In this document: one piece after another, positions 9,785 through 19,658 of the stretch | How positions within the stretch are numbered: position 1 is the first letter of the stretch | Layout: every line of letters starts with the position of its first letter | Origin: a virus | IMG/VR virus record: IMGVR_UViG_3300021964_000047 | Location: 1-64,000 of that record | Strand: one strand, 5' to 3' | DNA: 64,000 nucleotides | Program-made: the position numbers and the translations under genes | The notes under the pieces: generated by a model | The model's database searches: none | What the model was told of the DNA's origin: nothing | Seen by the model: the letters and a program-made list of their open reading frames with translations, nothing else

Positions 9785-9795
9785 CGAGGTGAAAT

Positions 9796-10638
9796 TTGAC
9801 TACAAGAAATAATGAGGATAGAATCGGACCTCAAACAATCGATTCGGAGCCAACAGCGGCCCTAAATCCGCTTGAGTTTGTTGCTCCTACGGAATTGGTG
9901 GATATTCCATCAAAAGGACAGTTATATCCTGCCGATCATCCGCTCCATGGCAAGGAAGAAGTCGAGATCAGATATATGACAGCTAAAGAAGAAGACATTC
10001 TTACATCAAAGACACTTCTTAAGAAAGGTGTTGCAATTGATCGCTTCATTCAGAATATTATTGTTGATAAAAACATTAAAGTTGAAGACCTTTTGGTTGG
10101 AGATAAGAATGCCATTTTGATTGCTGCTCGTTCAACAGGCTATGGAAGCGATTATGAGACTCAAGTTGTGTGTCCTAGTTGCGGAACCAAATCTCATGAG
10201 TCATTTGATCTTGCAAATCCTCAAATAAATGAATCCAAAGTGGATGAATCCCTAGGAATTCGAAAAACCGAGAACAATAATTTTGTAATTACCATGCCAT
10301 TTAGCAAATTTGAAGTCGAAGTTCGCATTTTGACAGGAAAAGACGAGAAACACATCACAAAACTCGCAGAATCTCGCAAGAAAGGCATGATGCAAGAGAC
10401 CGGTATGACCGATCAATACAAAATGATGATTGTTTCGGTCCATGGCAACTCACAAAGAAATGTTATTAATCATTATGTTGATAATATGCCTTTAAAGGAC
10501 GCAAGATTTTTAAGAAATGCTTACAAAATGGTTAATCCTGATGTCAAAGTTATGAAGCATTTTGAATGTTCTAATTGTGGCTTTGATCAGGAAATGGAGG
10601 TGCCCTTTGGGGCCGACTTTCTTTGGCCTGACCGATAA
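9796..10638 (+). CDS. Baseplate hub assembly protein, T4 gp26-like, with Cys pairs
   Basis: A 280-residue protein with a TTG start supported by ACGAGG just upstream. The PSKGQLYP motif, followed by VEIRYMTAKEEDILTS and LLVGDKNAILIAAR, fits the T4_baseplate (gp26-type) family. Two Cys pairs, CPSC near residue 126 and CSNC near 258, could form a split zinc site. It lies between the tail tube and tape measure genes, where tail-assembly chaperones usually sit, so an assembly role is also possible. The gene overlaps the next by 32 nt. Confidence 0.7.
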   Translation: MTTRNNEDRIGPQTIDSEPTAALNPLEFVAPTELVDIPSKGQLYPADHPLHGKEEVEIRYMTAKEEDILTSKTLLKKGVAIDRFIQNIIVDKNIKVEDLLVGDKNAILIAARSTGYGSDYETQVVCPSCGTKSHESFDLANPQINESKVDESLGIRKTENNNFVITMPFSKFEVEVRILTGKDEKHITKLAESRKKGMMQETGMTDQYKMMIVSVHGNSQRNVINHYVDNMPLKDARFLRNAYKMVNPDVKVMKHFECSNCGFDQEMEVPFGADFLWPDR

Positions 10639-10810
10639 ATACTCGGAAGCAGTATACGAACAATTCTTTTTGCTTAAGCATTTTGGCGGATGGTCTCTTA
10701 TTGAGGCTTATAACCTTCCCGTGGGTCTTCGAAATTGGTTTGTGAAGCGTTTGCAGAAACAATTCGAGGACGAAAAGAAAGAAATGGAAAAAGCACGGAA
10801 GAAATCATAA
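10607..10810 (+). CDS. Small tail/baseplate-region protein (TTG start)
   Basis: A 67-residue protein. The best start is the TTG at 10607, because GGAGG lies 6 nt upstream (10596-10600), inside the end of the previous gene. It carries EQFFLLKHFGGWSLIEAY and LPVGLRNWFVKRL followed by a charged Lys/Glu C-terminus. Small proteins of this type follow gp26-like genes in T4-like phages, from memory. Position suggests a partner of the upstream protein in baseplate or tail assembly. A strong terminator follows at once. Confidence 0.7.
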   Translation: MGPTFFGLTDKYSEAVYEQFFLLKHFGGWSLIEAYNLPVGLRNWFVKRLQKQFEDEKKEMEKARKKS

Positions 10811-10811
10811 T

Positions 10812-10836
10812 AATGCCCGCAAGGGCATTTTTTTTA
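10812..10836 (+). terminator. Intrinsic terminator
   Basis: A perfect 7-bp stem AATGCCC/GGGCATT with a GCAA tetraloop is followed by a run of eight T. It ends the sheath-tube-gp26 transcript 2 nt after the stop codon and is followed 5 nt later by a late promoter motif. Confidence 0.9.
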
Positions 10837-10840
10837 TAAA

Positions 10841-10854
10841 ACTAATTATTGTAT
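10841..10854 (+). promoter_or_regulatory. Candidate late promoter motif (identical to 11-24)
   Basis: ACTAATTATTGTAT is identical to the motif at 11-24. It sits right after a strong terminator and 14 nt before the ATG at 10869. This terminator-then-motif arrangement is the best single argument that the motif starts transcription. Confidence 0.6.
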
Positions 10855-10868
10855 TGGAGAGCGTTGTC

Positions 10869-11216
10869 ATGAAGATTGATTTAACAAGAGACCCTAAACT
10901 CTTAACCGAGTCTTGGATAAGAGCTTTTGGCGAATGGAGCAAAACTTTACTTAAATATATCTATGGTAAAGATGTTAATATGGTTGCGAATCTTAATGAA
11001 GAAGAACAATCATTAAAATTTATCATTCGAGGCGAACAAAAGGACATAAAAGCTTATGCTACCGCTCTTTTTGCTGAAAAAGACTATCTCGAGGCTTATG
11101 CACAATTTGGCAAAGACCATCCAATGACCAATAAACAGCGTATTGTATTAAATCAAGCCGTTGGTGATTTTGAAAATAAAACCGGCATAACATGGCCTTT
11201 TAAAGACGAGGATTAA
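10869..11216 (+). CDS. Uncharacterised protein before the tape measure
   Basis: A 115-residue protein. The ATG at 10869 is chosen because GGAGAG lies 7 nt upstream; an in-frame TTG at 10854 would lie inside the promoter motif. No family is recognised. It is mostly helical and acidic, and ends in KDED. Its position directly before the tape measure gene is that of a tail assembly chaperone, which is the most likely role by context. Confidence 0.75.
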   Translation: MKIDLTRDPKLLTESWIRAFGEWSKTLLKYIYGKDVNMVANLNEEEQSLKFIIRGEQKDIKAYATALFAEKDYLEAYAQFGKDHPMTNKQRIVLNQAVGDFENKTGITWPFKDED

Positions 11217-11219
11217 TAA

Positions 11220-13715
11220 GTGGCTGATCCATTTCCAATAAAAAATATTGATGATCTTGCGCAAGCACTTGGAAAACTATCAAGAGAGCAGCGTAAAGCC
11301 GCCGGATTAGATACGGTATCTGTTGTTGACTCAAAGGATACAGCAGAATTAGAGAAACAACTTGCTTTAAAAAGAGAAGAGTTGATGCTCGAGAAGCAGC
11401 TCGCAGATGCTGTACAAGATGGCACAAAAGCAAGAGTTGCCCAAAAAGAATTAATGTATGAAGAACTTAAAGTACTTCAAAAAGCGTATGAATTAAATAA
11501 AGACGAAATAGCAAATAACGAAGAAGCGCTAGCTCAATTCCAGCAAAGATTAGATATTATCAAACAAACTTATGGTGTTGAAGCACTAACATTAGAAGAG
11601 TTACCAGATAAAATAGCAAAAACCAAAAAAGAATTAGATGAAGCTACTAAATTTAGCAACAAATATGAAAACTCAATCGATAGACTTGCTAGTAAAATGG
11701 TTATTGCCGGTAAAGGACCTATAGTCCAGTTTGCGTTAAAAACACGAGAACTTGGAAAAGAATTAGAAACAAGCGCAGAAGCTCAAATACAATTTCGACA
11801 AGCCATTCTTGATGCGTTCAATTTTACAAATCTTTTTGGTAATTTATTGAATGTTGTGGCCGAATCAACCATGACTCTTGTTAAAGGATTGGACGCCGCC
11901 TCAACATCACTCGCAGCTGCGACAGGTTTTGGAAATCAATTCAATCAAACAATGCGTGATGCACAACAGCAAGGCAATTATCTTGGTGTTACAATGGATG
12001 GCGCCGTTAAAGCGATTCAAGGCTTATCTGCTAACTTTACAAATTTCGTTAATATTTCAGGAGAGTCCCGCAGTGCACTTGTTGCTAATGTAGCCCAACT
12101 TGATAGAATCGGTGTGTCCGCTGATACATCTGCTGGTCTTATTAACTTCTTTAACCAGAACTTGGGCATGACTGCCGAAGAAGGCGTCCGTGTCACAAAA
12201 GAATTAGCCATGATGGGCCGACAATTGGGCATGACCTCCGCTCAAATAACAAAAGATTTCCAAGCAGCACTGCCAACTCTTGCGGTTTATGGCGATCGCT
12301 CTCAAGAGGTCTTCAAAGGTCTTGCGTCGGCTGCTAAGGTTGCTGGTGTCGAAATGAGTAAACTTCTTGGCTTGGCAGGAAAATTTGATACATTTGCTTC
12401 AGCGGCAGAAACAACCGGTAAATTGAACGCAATTCTGGGAACTCAAATGTCTGCTGTTGATCTTCTTCGTCAATCTGAGGAAGGAAGAATCGAGACTCTT
12501 ATTTCTAGTATGCAAGCACAAGGTCGATCGTTTAAGGATATGGATCGTTTCACACAGAAAGCAATAGCCGCTGCTGCTGGTATTGATGATCTTGCTGAAG
12601 CACAACGTATTTTTGGAATGGATATTGGCCAATATAAAGAATACCAAAACCAAATGAGCAGATCAGCAGATGTGCAAAGGAAATTCGAAGAAGCTGTTCA
12701 GAAAACTATTCCAATTCAAGAAAAACTACAATTAATCGCAGCAGAATTTGCGGTTGCTGTCACTCCAATATTAGAGAGGGTCACAAATTTTTTAGATGGT
12801 GTCCTTAAATTTTATTCATCATTTGATCCCGGAACAAAAGATATTATCAATAGCACAATTGTGGCGATTGGGGCTTTAGTATTATCAATTAAAACATTTG
12901 GAGCTGTAATTGCAATTGGTAAAACTTTGTTTCAGCCGCTGGCTTTTATGGGCAAGATTCTTGGCATGTTTTCTTCAACAACTGTTGATGCGGCCGAAGA
13001 AATGCGCGAGGCATCAGAACATGTTCCAGAAACAATGGAAAATATTTCAGAAGGAATTGGATCAGGAATCGAAAGAATTGCTGATGCGGCAGCACATAAT
13101 GCCAAGGGGCTTGGAATCTTGGTTCTTTCACTTATTGGTATTGCAGGCGCTGTTGCTTTGATGGGATACGCAATTAAGGGAACAGATTTCGGTGCTTTCG
13201 CTGGACTATCTTTGTTGATCTTAACATTGGTTGGTGCGGCCGCAGCGGCTGGTGCATTGGCCTCATCTGGAGTTGGTGCGCTTGTGGTTGCGGCTGGTTT
13301 TGGATTGTTAGCTTTAGGTATTGCTGGTATTGGCGCAGCACTACATGCGTTCCCAGTTGATGTTTTAAGTCAAGTTTCTTCAATCATGTCTTCTCTCGTT
13401 AATCTATCAATGGATAATGTAGCAGCCGTTGGAGCCGCATTTACTGCTCTTGCTGCTGGTTTACAAACTGTTTCAGATACTGCTAATCAGCTTGATGGAA
13501 AGAAAGTTAAGATCTCTTCTGTTATTGAGAATCTCGCTTTATTGAGTGTTGGAACTGCCAAAGATTCAATGACAGGAGCAAAAATATCAGCATCAGGCAT
13601 CAATGTTGTTAATAACCTAAAGAATGCAATCAATTTTGACGGAATGGAAGTTAAGGTTTCAATCGGAGGCAAAGAATTTGAGAGTGCAATTCTCGAGGTA
13701 GTACAAAAAAATTAA
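11220..13715 (+). CDS. Tail tape measure protein
   Basis: An 831-residue protein with a GTG start. Residues about 40-190 are a long charged coiled coil. The middle (about 230-470) shows the repeated pattern of phage minor tail/tape measure proteins, with many LGMT and AAAT/ASAAETTG segments. Residues about 630-710 are a long Ala/Gly/Leu/Val hydrophobic region that may form membrane-spanning helices during DNA injection. Tape length sets tail length in this class; this protein is short for a T4-like phage. It is followed by hub-type genes, as expected. Confidence 0.88.
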   Translation: MADPFPIKNIDDLAQALGKLSREQRKAAGLDTVSVVDSKDTAELEKQLALKREELMLEKQLADAVQDGTKARVAQKELMYEELKVLQKAYELNKDEIANNEEALAQFQQRLDIIKQTYGVEALTLEELPDKIAKTKKELDEATKFSNKYENSIDRLASKMVIAGKGPIVQFALKTRELGKELETSAEAQIQFRQAILDAFNFTNLFGNLLNVVAESTMTLVKGLDAASTSLAAATGFGNQFNQTMRDAQQQGNYLGVTMDGAVKAIQGLSANFTNFVNISGESRSALVANVAQLDRIGVSADTSAGLINFFNQNLGMTAEEGVRVTKELAMMGRQLGMTSAQITKDFQAALPTLAVYGDRSQEVFKGLASAAKVAGVEMSKLLGLAGKFDTFASAAETTGKLNAILGTQMSAVDLLRQSEEGRIETLISSMQAQGRSFKDMDRFTQKAIAAAAGIDDLAEAQRIFGMDIGQYKEYQNQMSRSADVQRKFEEAVQKTIPIQEKLQLIAAEFAVAVTPILERVTNFLDGVLKFYSSFDPGTKDIINSTIVAIGALVLSIKTFGAVIAIGKTLFQPLAFMGKILGMFSSTTVDAAEEMREASEHVPETMENISEGIGSGIERIADAAAHNAKGLGILVLSLIGIAGAVALMGYAIKGTDFGAFAGLSLLILTLVGAAAAAGALASSGVGALVVAAGFGLLALGIAGIGAALHAFPVDVLSQVSSIMSSLVNLSMDNVAAVGAAFTALAAGLQTVSDTANQLDGKKVKISSVIENLALLSVGTAKDSMTGAKISASGINVVNNLKNAINFDGMEVKVSIGGKEFESAILEVVQKN

Positions 13716-13727
13716 GGTAACACAAGA

Positions 13728-14456
13728 ATGATTCCAAATTATTATTTTAATTCCTCGGACAAATCTTCCGAATATGCAACCAAAACTGGTGCTTTACTTG
13801 AATTCAAAAGTATGATTTCTGGTGTGAATGTTATATTTAAAGCATTTTTAACAGATTTTTCACAAAACTTTGCTTCAACATGGAACTCAGAGAATGTATT
13901 CGGGCGGATGGATCCAATCCCAACATTTGACAACACAAAAAGAACAATCTCGGTTGGTTGGGATATTCCGTCGTATGATATTACCGATGCAAAAAACAAT
14001 CTTCACAAATGCTCTGTATTGGTTCAAATGCTGTATCCAAATTATTCTGCGACTCAAAATTACACACCTGAAGACGAAGACACAGGAGCTTTCTCTTCAA
14101 CATTAGCCAATTCATTAACAAAGCCTCCTCTTTTAAAACTTAAATTTGCAAACTTAATCTCAACTTCTGCAATGGGAACAGATGATGGTCTTTTGGGCTG
14201 GGTTGATGGTATTAATTGGCAGCCAAAATTAGATGAAGGAATGTTCGCACACAACGGCAAGTTCTATCCAAAAGTTATTTCTTTATCTTGCACATTCAAT
14301 GTTCTTCATCAAGAAAATCTTATTAAAGACAACAAATCACAATTACCCGGTTTTCCATTTAATTCCGATGCCTTACCTTTGGAAGCGGACAATGCTAATG
14401 ATTTAGGTCTTATGCCATTAGCAAATCAAAATATTAAAACTACGATGGGAGACTAA
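13728..14456 (+). CDS. Baseplate / tail-tube initiator-type protein
   Basis: A 242-residue protein. The segment VIFKAFLTDFSQNFAS, then VFGRMDPIPTFDNTKRTIS, then a MLYPNY motif, is characteristic of baseplate hub or tube-initiating proteins placed between the tape measure and LysM genes. It probably forms a ring linking the tail tube to the hub (T4 gp48/gp54 position). Its stop codon overlaps the ATG of the LysM gene, so translation is coupled. Confidence 0.55.
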   Translation: MIPNYYFNSSDKSSEYATKTGALLEFKSMISGVNVIFKAFLTDFSQNFASTWNSENVFGRMDPIPTFDNTKRTISVGWDIPSYDITDAKNNLHKCSVLVQMLYPNYSATQNYTPEDEDTGAFSSTLANSLTKPPLLKLKFANLISTSAMGTDDGLLGWVDGINWQPKLDEGMFAHNGKFYPKVISLSCTFNVLHQENLIKDNKSQLPGFPFNSDALPLEADNANDLGLMPLANQNIKTTMGD

Positions 14457-14791
14457 TGATGTCCAGAAACTCAAACAGAAAGAAAGCAACCAATAATCAT
14501 TCCCAATATGAAGAATTGTTCGAGAACAGAAATATAAAACAAATTCAACAATATCGAACAAAAAAATTAACTTATCCCTCAAAAGAACAAATTGATAATC
14601 TTGAATTAACAAAATATTATTGGCAAGCAAATGACAATTTCTATAAGGTCTCCGAGAAATTCTATGGTGATCCAAAATATTGGTATATTATAGCTCAATT
14701 TAACAAAATCCCTTTCGAGGGAGATATCAAAGTCGGAGACACATTAATGATTCCTCGCCCATTGGCTAGGGTCGTACAGGTGATGAAGTAA
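14456..14791 (+). CDS. LysM-domain baseplate protein (gp53-like)
   Basis: A 111-residue protein with a basic, disordered N-terminus and a C-terminal LysM fold (about residues 58-108). The domain runs YYWQANDNFYKVSEKFYG, then YWYIIAQFN, then IKVGDTLMIP. In T4, gp53 is a LysM-containing baseplate wedge protein, and LysM proteins follow the tape measure in many contractile tails. The gene overlaps both neighbours by one nucleotide, so the three genes form one translational unit. Confidence 0.8.
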   Translation: MMSRNSNRKKATNNHSQYEELFENRNIKQIQQYRTKKLTYPSKEQIDNLELTKYYWQANDNFYKVSEKFYGDPKYWYIIAQFNKIPFEGDIKVGDTLMIPRPLARVVQVMK

Positions 14792-17700
14792 TGGCTTTAA
14801 CAGATTCACAAAAAGAAGAAGTGCTTCGGGCAATTTATGAAGAGTCGGACATATCTGTAGAACTTGCAACATTAATTTTAGAAGACTCTACGTATAGATC
14901 TTATGTTGATAGTGTGGACGAAGATGACTACGATGCATTGGAAAACGGTTCTAGTAATTGGGCAGGGTTTTGGAATACAGTTCTGCCCAATTATCCGGCA
15001 TTAAGTGTCTTTACAGCAAAATATGCAGCACAAATAGCAGATAAAATCAATGGCGGTGGCTCATTTCAAGTTAGTGAATTAGATTTAATAATACGCAATA
15101 AAGATGATTTTAATAAAAATGCTTCTTGGGCGGCGCAAGCATATCGATATTATACGGATCAGTCTTCAAATTATATAGATGCTATTATCAGTGCTATTAT
15201 CGATAATCCTGATTCTATACCAGTCAATGAAATCCTTAAAAGCGGAGCCCAATTTGATATTGAAGGTTCTAAAAAACTGCGTGAGATTTTAGATACTTCT
15301 GGTATTGAAATAAAGGACCTTTATTTTGCTAGAGTGGCCCGAAATAATCTAGATTATATTTTAGATTCAGATAAAGATGGAAGATATGGAATAGGCTCCA
15401 TAGAAAAAACTAGTTTTGAAACAGTTGCTGCTGCAAATACCGAGATCGCAGAATTAAATAATAAACAAATAACATTTACAAAAGACTTGGGCGGCGGCCA
15501 GCAATTCAATGTATCAAATATTAGAAACACTGCTCCTACAATTTTTGAGGCTGTTTATAAAAGATATGTTTTCGCAATTTTCAAGGACGGCACAAATCCT
15601 CTAGACGCATTCAATAATTTAACTCAAGTTTATGCTACAGACGCTGCTCCTTTAATTTTAAGAGATTTTGAAAACGATAGAAGGAAAGCATTGTGGGACA
15701 ATCTTGTTGCTGCTAACGCTGATGGCAAAATAACACCACAAGAAGCTGCTGATGCTCTTAATTCTGCAAATGCTGATGCTTTATCGGATGCTAGTGCTGC
15801 TGGATTATCTGGTCGTATTGATGAAACCGATGGACTCTCTGATGCAGATATCGAGAAAAGACAAAGATTTTTTCAACAATGTGTTCTTTTACTTCGCATG
15901 AATGACCTTAAGACGTATTATTCGAATGATTTGAATTCAGACAATACTTCTGGTTTTCATAGCCCTGCTCCTTATAATGATCGTTTTTATATGATAACAG
16001 ACGGAAAAGATAATTCGACATTTGTCAATACTTTGATTGCGCCAAAAGGCGACACAATTAGAGATTTCATGAATATAACACCAGATATTCAAGCATTTTT
16101 AGTACCAAAAATAAGATTATTTAAAGTTTATGGAACCGGCGAGAGTTTAAATCAAGTAGAATTTGTTTTTCGTAATAATACATATGAAAACAATTACATG
16201 TCTAAATTGTTCTCCGATAATTCTGCTGTCATTAGAGGCTCCGGCTATGGTATCAAAGAAGTATCAATAGGATTTGAAGGAACCTCACCAGCAACAGCAA
16301 AAAATGATATAAAATTTGGTCTCAAGTTATATTTCCAAGATTTCCAAGATTTTGTGAAAACATTTAATACTGTTGATTCAAAGGGCGAAGCAGCAACAGC
16401 AAGATTTGTTGATTTGATTTTATTTGACCAAAAAGAAAATCCGCAAGTAACTGATAATCAATTGCGGCAACAATATGATCCTCAATATTACAGAATCAGG
16501 GCAGATATAGGCTGGCAGGTCCCTGATTCAAATGATCAACAGTTTGTGTCAGTATGCAACAAAAGAGGTTTGAGCGCGGAAGCTATTAAAAATGCAATTG
16601 TTAAAATGAATAAATCTTTTTATTTAACAATGGTCGAGCACAATTTAGATTTTGATAAAACAGGCGCAATCACGATTACCGCTGATTATAGAGCTTATAT
16701 TGAATCTCAATTAAAATCAACAAGATTTGATGCACTTTCCGATCCTACTATTGTTGCTTCTAGAAAACAAAGACAAGAAAAACTAGCGGCCGCACAAAAA
16801 GCCTGTACTCCGGGCGAAATAGCTCAACTAAAGTCAATTTATAATGGACAAGAAAAAGCCGAGATTGCAACAGTTCAAAAAAGAATTATCAACAAATTGT
16901 TTGAAAAAAATAAAATATTTAATATAACAGTTACAGACGACGGTGGCTTCAGGGAATCTGGTGTATTCTCAAAAATGCCAGAATACGAAGCCGCACAAGA
17001 TCCAAAAACATCCTCTGGAGATTCTGAGGATTTAATTCAATTTTTCTATCTTGGAGATTTGTTTTATATCATTCTTGATTCAATGTACGGTGAGTCCGGA
17101 GAACCTAAAATTGATAAAACAAAATTTATATTACCAAGTATTGAATTAGAGGCTTATCTTGGCGGCAATAGCGGGTATACCATAAATGTAGCAGAAATCC
17201 CTATTTCCATCAATTATTTTAAAGAATGGTATACACAGACAGTTGTCAAGCCACAAAGAAAATCATATGCTATTATGTATTTTATAAGAGATTTGCTAAA
17301 CAACTTGGTTGTTGATGCTCTTATAGATACTTGTTTTAATAGAGATTATGTTAAATCTTTTAGGTTTGATACCACAACGGTTACGACAAATGGCGATGTA
17401 CTGTCCAGCAAAGCAAATACAACAGATTATGTAATTAATATTGCAGATCCCGCTAATTCAAATTTGTTTCCTTTAACAGCAGAAAGCGCCACCGGTGAGC
17501 CAGTAGACATAGCTGATTTAGTTTCTTATATTTTTATTATACCGGTTTATAATACAATAACCAACAAGGGTCTTGGAAATTATTACGAGGATATTAATAG
17601 AGGTGTTTATCATTTTGAAATCGGAGCAGACAGGGGTATATTGAATGAAGTTAAGTTCAGCAAAATAGACATGGAATATATTCGCGAAGCTCGATTTGAA

Positions 17701-18387
17701 CAATCAAGAGGAGTTGACGATCTTTTGCAACTTGCGGCTGTTTATAAAGCATCTCTTAATTTATTTGGTAATACTTTATTTTATCCCGGAATGACTTTGT
17801 TTATTAATCCTTTTGGCATTGGTGGGCTTGATTTTATTCCCTCCGATCCTAATTCTATAGCCAATAAACTTGGTCTTGGTGGATACCATCTCGTTACAAG
17901 AGTGAATTCAATTATTTCAAACGGCTCTTTCAAAACTGATGTCGAAGCAATGTTTGTGTATCCGGGCGATGGAATAACCAGAGCTTTAGTTCAAGGAAAT
18001 AATCAGCCAAAAGATAGCCCGAATGAGTCTGTCGAAAACACTTCTCAAACACAGAGCCAAGAAGATGCTTATTTCTGTGATACTTTGATTAGAAGAGAAG
18101 CCGATTATTTGAAAGATATTACCAGATCAGCAGAATCTGATGAAAACAATGATATCGCAGCACCTACAGCAGAAGGAGTTACTGAGTCTTATAATCAAAA
18201 ACAAGGTTCTCCTCAATCAATACCGCCACCAAACGCACCAGCTCAAAGTCAACAAACTACAAATACCGAACCGCAAGGTATTATTCTCGATTCAAATAAT
18301 AGGCCGCAAACTTATTATAGTGTCGAGGTAAATAATAATGTTTTTTATTATTATGATCAAAATGGTAATTTAATTGTGAGTTATTAA
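14791..18387 (+). CDS. Very large baseplate hub-like virion protein
   Basis: A 1198-residue protein coupled to the LysM gene. Most of it is not recognisable. About residues 990-1070 carry NTLFYPGMTLFINPFGIGG, then a 'GYHLVTRVNSIISNGSF' region and VEAMFVYPG. This resembles the C-terminal part of phage hub proteins (gp27/gpD type). The last 100 residues are Gln/Asn/Pro/Ser-rich and end in a Tyr-rich strand. A central position at the tail tip is likely. No lysozyme motif was seen, so cell-wall cutting at entry must lie elsewhere. Confidence 0.6.
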   Translation: MALTDSQKEEVLRAIYEESDISVELATLILEDSTYRSYVDSVDEDDYDALENGSSNWAGFWNTVLPNYPALSVFTAKYAAQIADKINGGGSFQVSELDLIIRNKDDFNKNASWAAQAYRYYTDQSSNYIDAIISAIIDNPDSIPVNEILKSGAQFDIEGSKKLREILDTSGIEIKDLYFARVARNNLDYILDSDKDGRYGIGSIEKTSFETVAAANTEIAELNNKQITFTKDLGGGQQFNVSNIRNTAPTIFEAVYKRYVFAIFKDGTNPLDAFNNLTQVYATDAAPLILRDFENDRRKALWDNLVAANADGKITPQEAADALNSANADALSDASAAGLSGRIDETDGLSDADIEKRQRFFQQCVLLLRMNDLKTYYSNDLNSDNTSGFHSPAPYNDRFYMITDGKDNSTFVNTLIAPKGDTIRDFMNITPDIQAFLVPKIRLFKVYGTGESLNQVEFVFRNNTYENNYMSKLFSDNSAVIRGSGYGIKEVSIGFEGTSPATAKNDIKFGLKLYFQDFQDFVKTFNTVDSKGEAATARFVDLILFDQKENPQVTDNQLRQQYDPQYYRIRADIGWQVPDSNDQQFVSVCNKRGLSAEAIKNAIVKMNKSFYLTMVEHNLDFDKTGAITITADYRAYIESQLKSTRFDALSDPTIVASRKQRQEKLAAAQKACTPGEIAQLKSIYNGQEKAEIATVQKRIINKLFEKNKIFNITVTDDGGFRESGVFSKMPEYEAAQDPKTSSGDSEDLIQFFYLGDLFYIILDSMYGESGEPKIDKTKFILPSIELEAYLGGNSGYTINVAEIPISINYFKEWYTQTVVKPQRKSYAIMYFIRDLLNNLVVDALIDTCFNRDYVKSFRFDTTTVTTNGDVLSSKANTTDYVINIADPANSNLFPLTAESATGEPVDIADLVSYIFIIPVYNTITNKGLGNYYEDINRGVYHFEIGADRGILNEVKFSKIDMEYIREARFEQSRGVDDLLQLAAVYKASLNLFGNTLFYPGMTLFINPFGIGGLDFIPSDPNSIANKLGLGGYHLVTRVNSIISNGSFKTDVEAMFVYPGDGITRALVQGNNQPKDSPNESVENTSQTQSQEDAYFCDTLIRREADYLKDITRSAESDENNDIAAPTAEGVTESYNQKQGSPQSIPPPNAPAQSQQTTNTEPQGIILDSNNRPQTYYSVEVNNNVFYYYDQNGNLIVSY

Positions 18388-18389
18388 TT

Positions 18390-19646
18390 ATGGCTAGATT
18401 TAACGGAAAAAACGATACAAACCAAACCAAAAACCTCATGGCTCAGAGGAATAATTACAATTACGGAGCCTATGCAAGAGATGAGGATGGTCTTGATATA
18501 AAACCAATAACAGATTTCAATTTCGCAGAACGAGCTTATTATGGACGTGTGGATTCTAGATTAAATCCAGTTTATCCGGATAATCAATTTATTAAATCGG
18601 TTCCTTATGTTAGACAACCGGAAACCACTCCATTTTTAATGGATTTTGTTGCAGATATGTTTGGAACATTATCAGAAAAGTTTTTTAGATCTTGCAAACT
18701 AGGCCAAATACCACAAAACGATCCTTATTTTACCGATCTTGTCGCTTATAATTCTTATGTTGATCCTGCTTTTGATTATAAAGAATATATTACAGCAATA
18801 TTAGACAATTTTAACAATGATTATCTATTTGGGGGCAATAGAGAAAAAGATGTTAAAACTGTAGAACAATATGTAATGCATTTAAAGAACTATAGCAAAG
18901 AATTAGGTGCAACTTTTCCCTTGACATTTTCTGGATTTATGTTAAGTAATCAAAGTAGCATTTTTAGTTCTGGTCTCGCAGTAACAATAGCAGACCTTCC
19001 AATGGATGTTGACGAAACCAAGGATGATCTTTTTATTAGAAACAGGAGTTTTCCGCTATTTCTTAATTTTGCAAAAGAAACGGGCTTTTCTGTAAACAAG
19101 AATGTGCCATATATGTTGGTTGCTGATTTGGAATCACCAATAACCAAAAAGTACATGGCTAAATATCTTCTTGGTTCCACCGATAGTATTTTTGGAACAA
19201 GATATAAGCAAACTTACACCTCCGATTTTGATAAGCTTTTAGATAATATTATAACATCTTATAGGGTGTTTGTCAACAAAAAATCTTATATAAAAACTCT
19301 GAAACCTTGTAATGGTAAGACTATATCGGAGATATCTTATAAAGAAAATATTAATAATAATGTTATTAGTAGATTAATTAATAATAATATATTATTTATA
19401 GATTTATATATTAATATAAGAAATATAGAAGAAAATAATCCTTTAAATGAAAATGAATTAATGACATTTAGTAGAGATATGAAAACTTATTTACAAAGAT
19501 ATGATAGATTAAAAGTAATGGAATTAATTAATGATAAGTTCACATCTGTCAGGAAGTTCAAGGACGGAGGGACATTTTCAAAAATAAATAAAAGAAATTT
19601 AAAAAAGGCCTTGACAAAAAAGATGGAGGATGTTACAATATATTAA
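18390..19646 (+). CDS. Conserved-type virion protein with AT-rich 3' end
   Basis: A 418-residue protein of unknown function, last of the contiguous virion block. It contains FMLSNQSSIFSSGLAV and NVPYMLVADL segments and ends in a basic helix. No known domain is seen. From about 19320 to 19550 the base composition changes sharply to almost only A and T (codons TTA, ATA, AAT, AGA), while the frame stays open. A sigma70-type promoter for the next gene is embedded in its last codons. Confidence 0.8.
   Translation: MARFNGKNDTNQTKNLMAQRNNYNYGAYARDEDGLDIKPITDFNFAERAYYGRVDSRLNPVYPDNQFIKSVPYVRQPETTPFLMDFVADMFGTLSEKFFRSCKLGQIPQNDPYFTDLVAYNSYVDPAFDYKEYITAILDNFNNDYLFGGNREKDVKTVEQYVMHLKNYSKELGATFPLTFSGFMLSNQSSIFSSGLAVTIADLPMDVDETKDDLFIRNRSFPLFLNFAKETGFSVNKNVPYMLVADLESPITKKYMAKYLLGSTDSIFGTRYKQTYTSDFDKLLDNIITSYRVFVNKKSYIKTLKPCNGKTISEISYKENINNNVISRLINNNILFIDLYINIRNIEENNPLNENELMTFSRDMKTYLQRYDRLKVMELINDKFTSVRKFKDGGTFSKINKRNLKKALTKKMEDVTIY
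19611..19639 (+). promoter_or_regulatory. Sigma70-type promoter for the mini DNA polymerase
   Basis: TTGACA (19611-19616), a 17-nt spacer and TACAAT (19634-19639) with an extended TGT. It lies inside the end of the upstream gene. A start near 19646 would leave a short leader with GGAGG before the ATG at 19659. Confidence 0.8.
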
Positions 19647-19658
19647 ATCGGAGGCAAG

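Noticed and set aside
10596-10640. Programmed frameshift between 9796-10638 and 10607-10810, as in tail assembly chaperones
   Set aside because: The second frame is +1, not -1, no slippery heptamer is visible, and the second gene has its own GGAGG and TTG start.
10869-11216. Another capsid-tagged protein (MKIDLTRDPKLLTES contains LTE-S)
   Set aside because: The N-terminus is not the basic amphipathic helix of the tagged series. The short (I/L)xE match alone is expected by chance.
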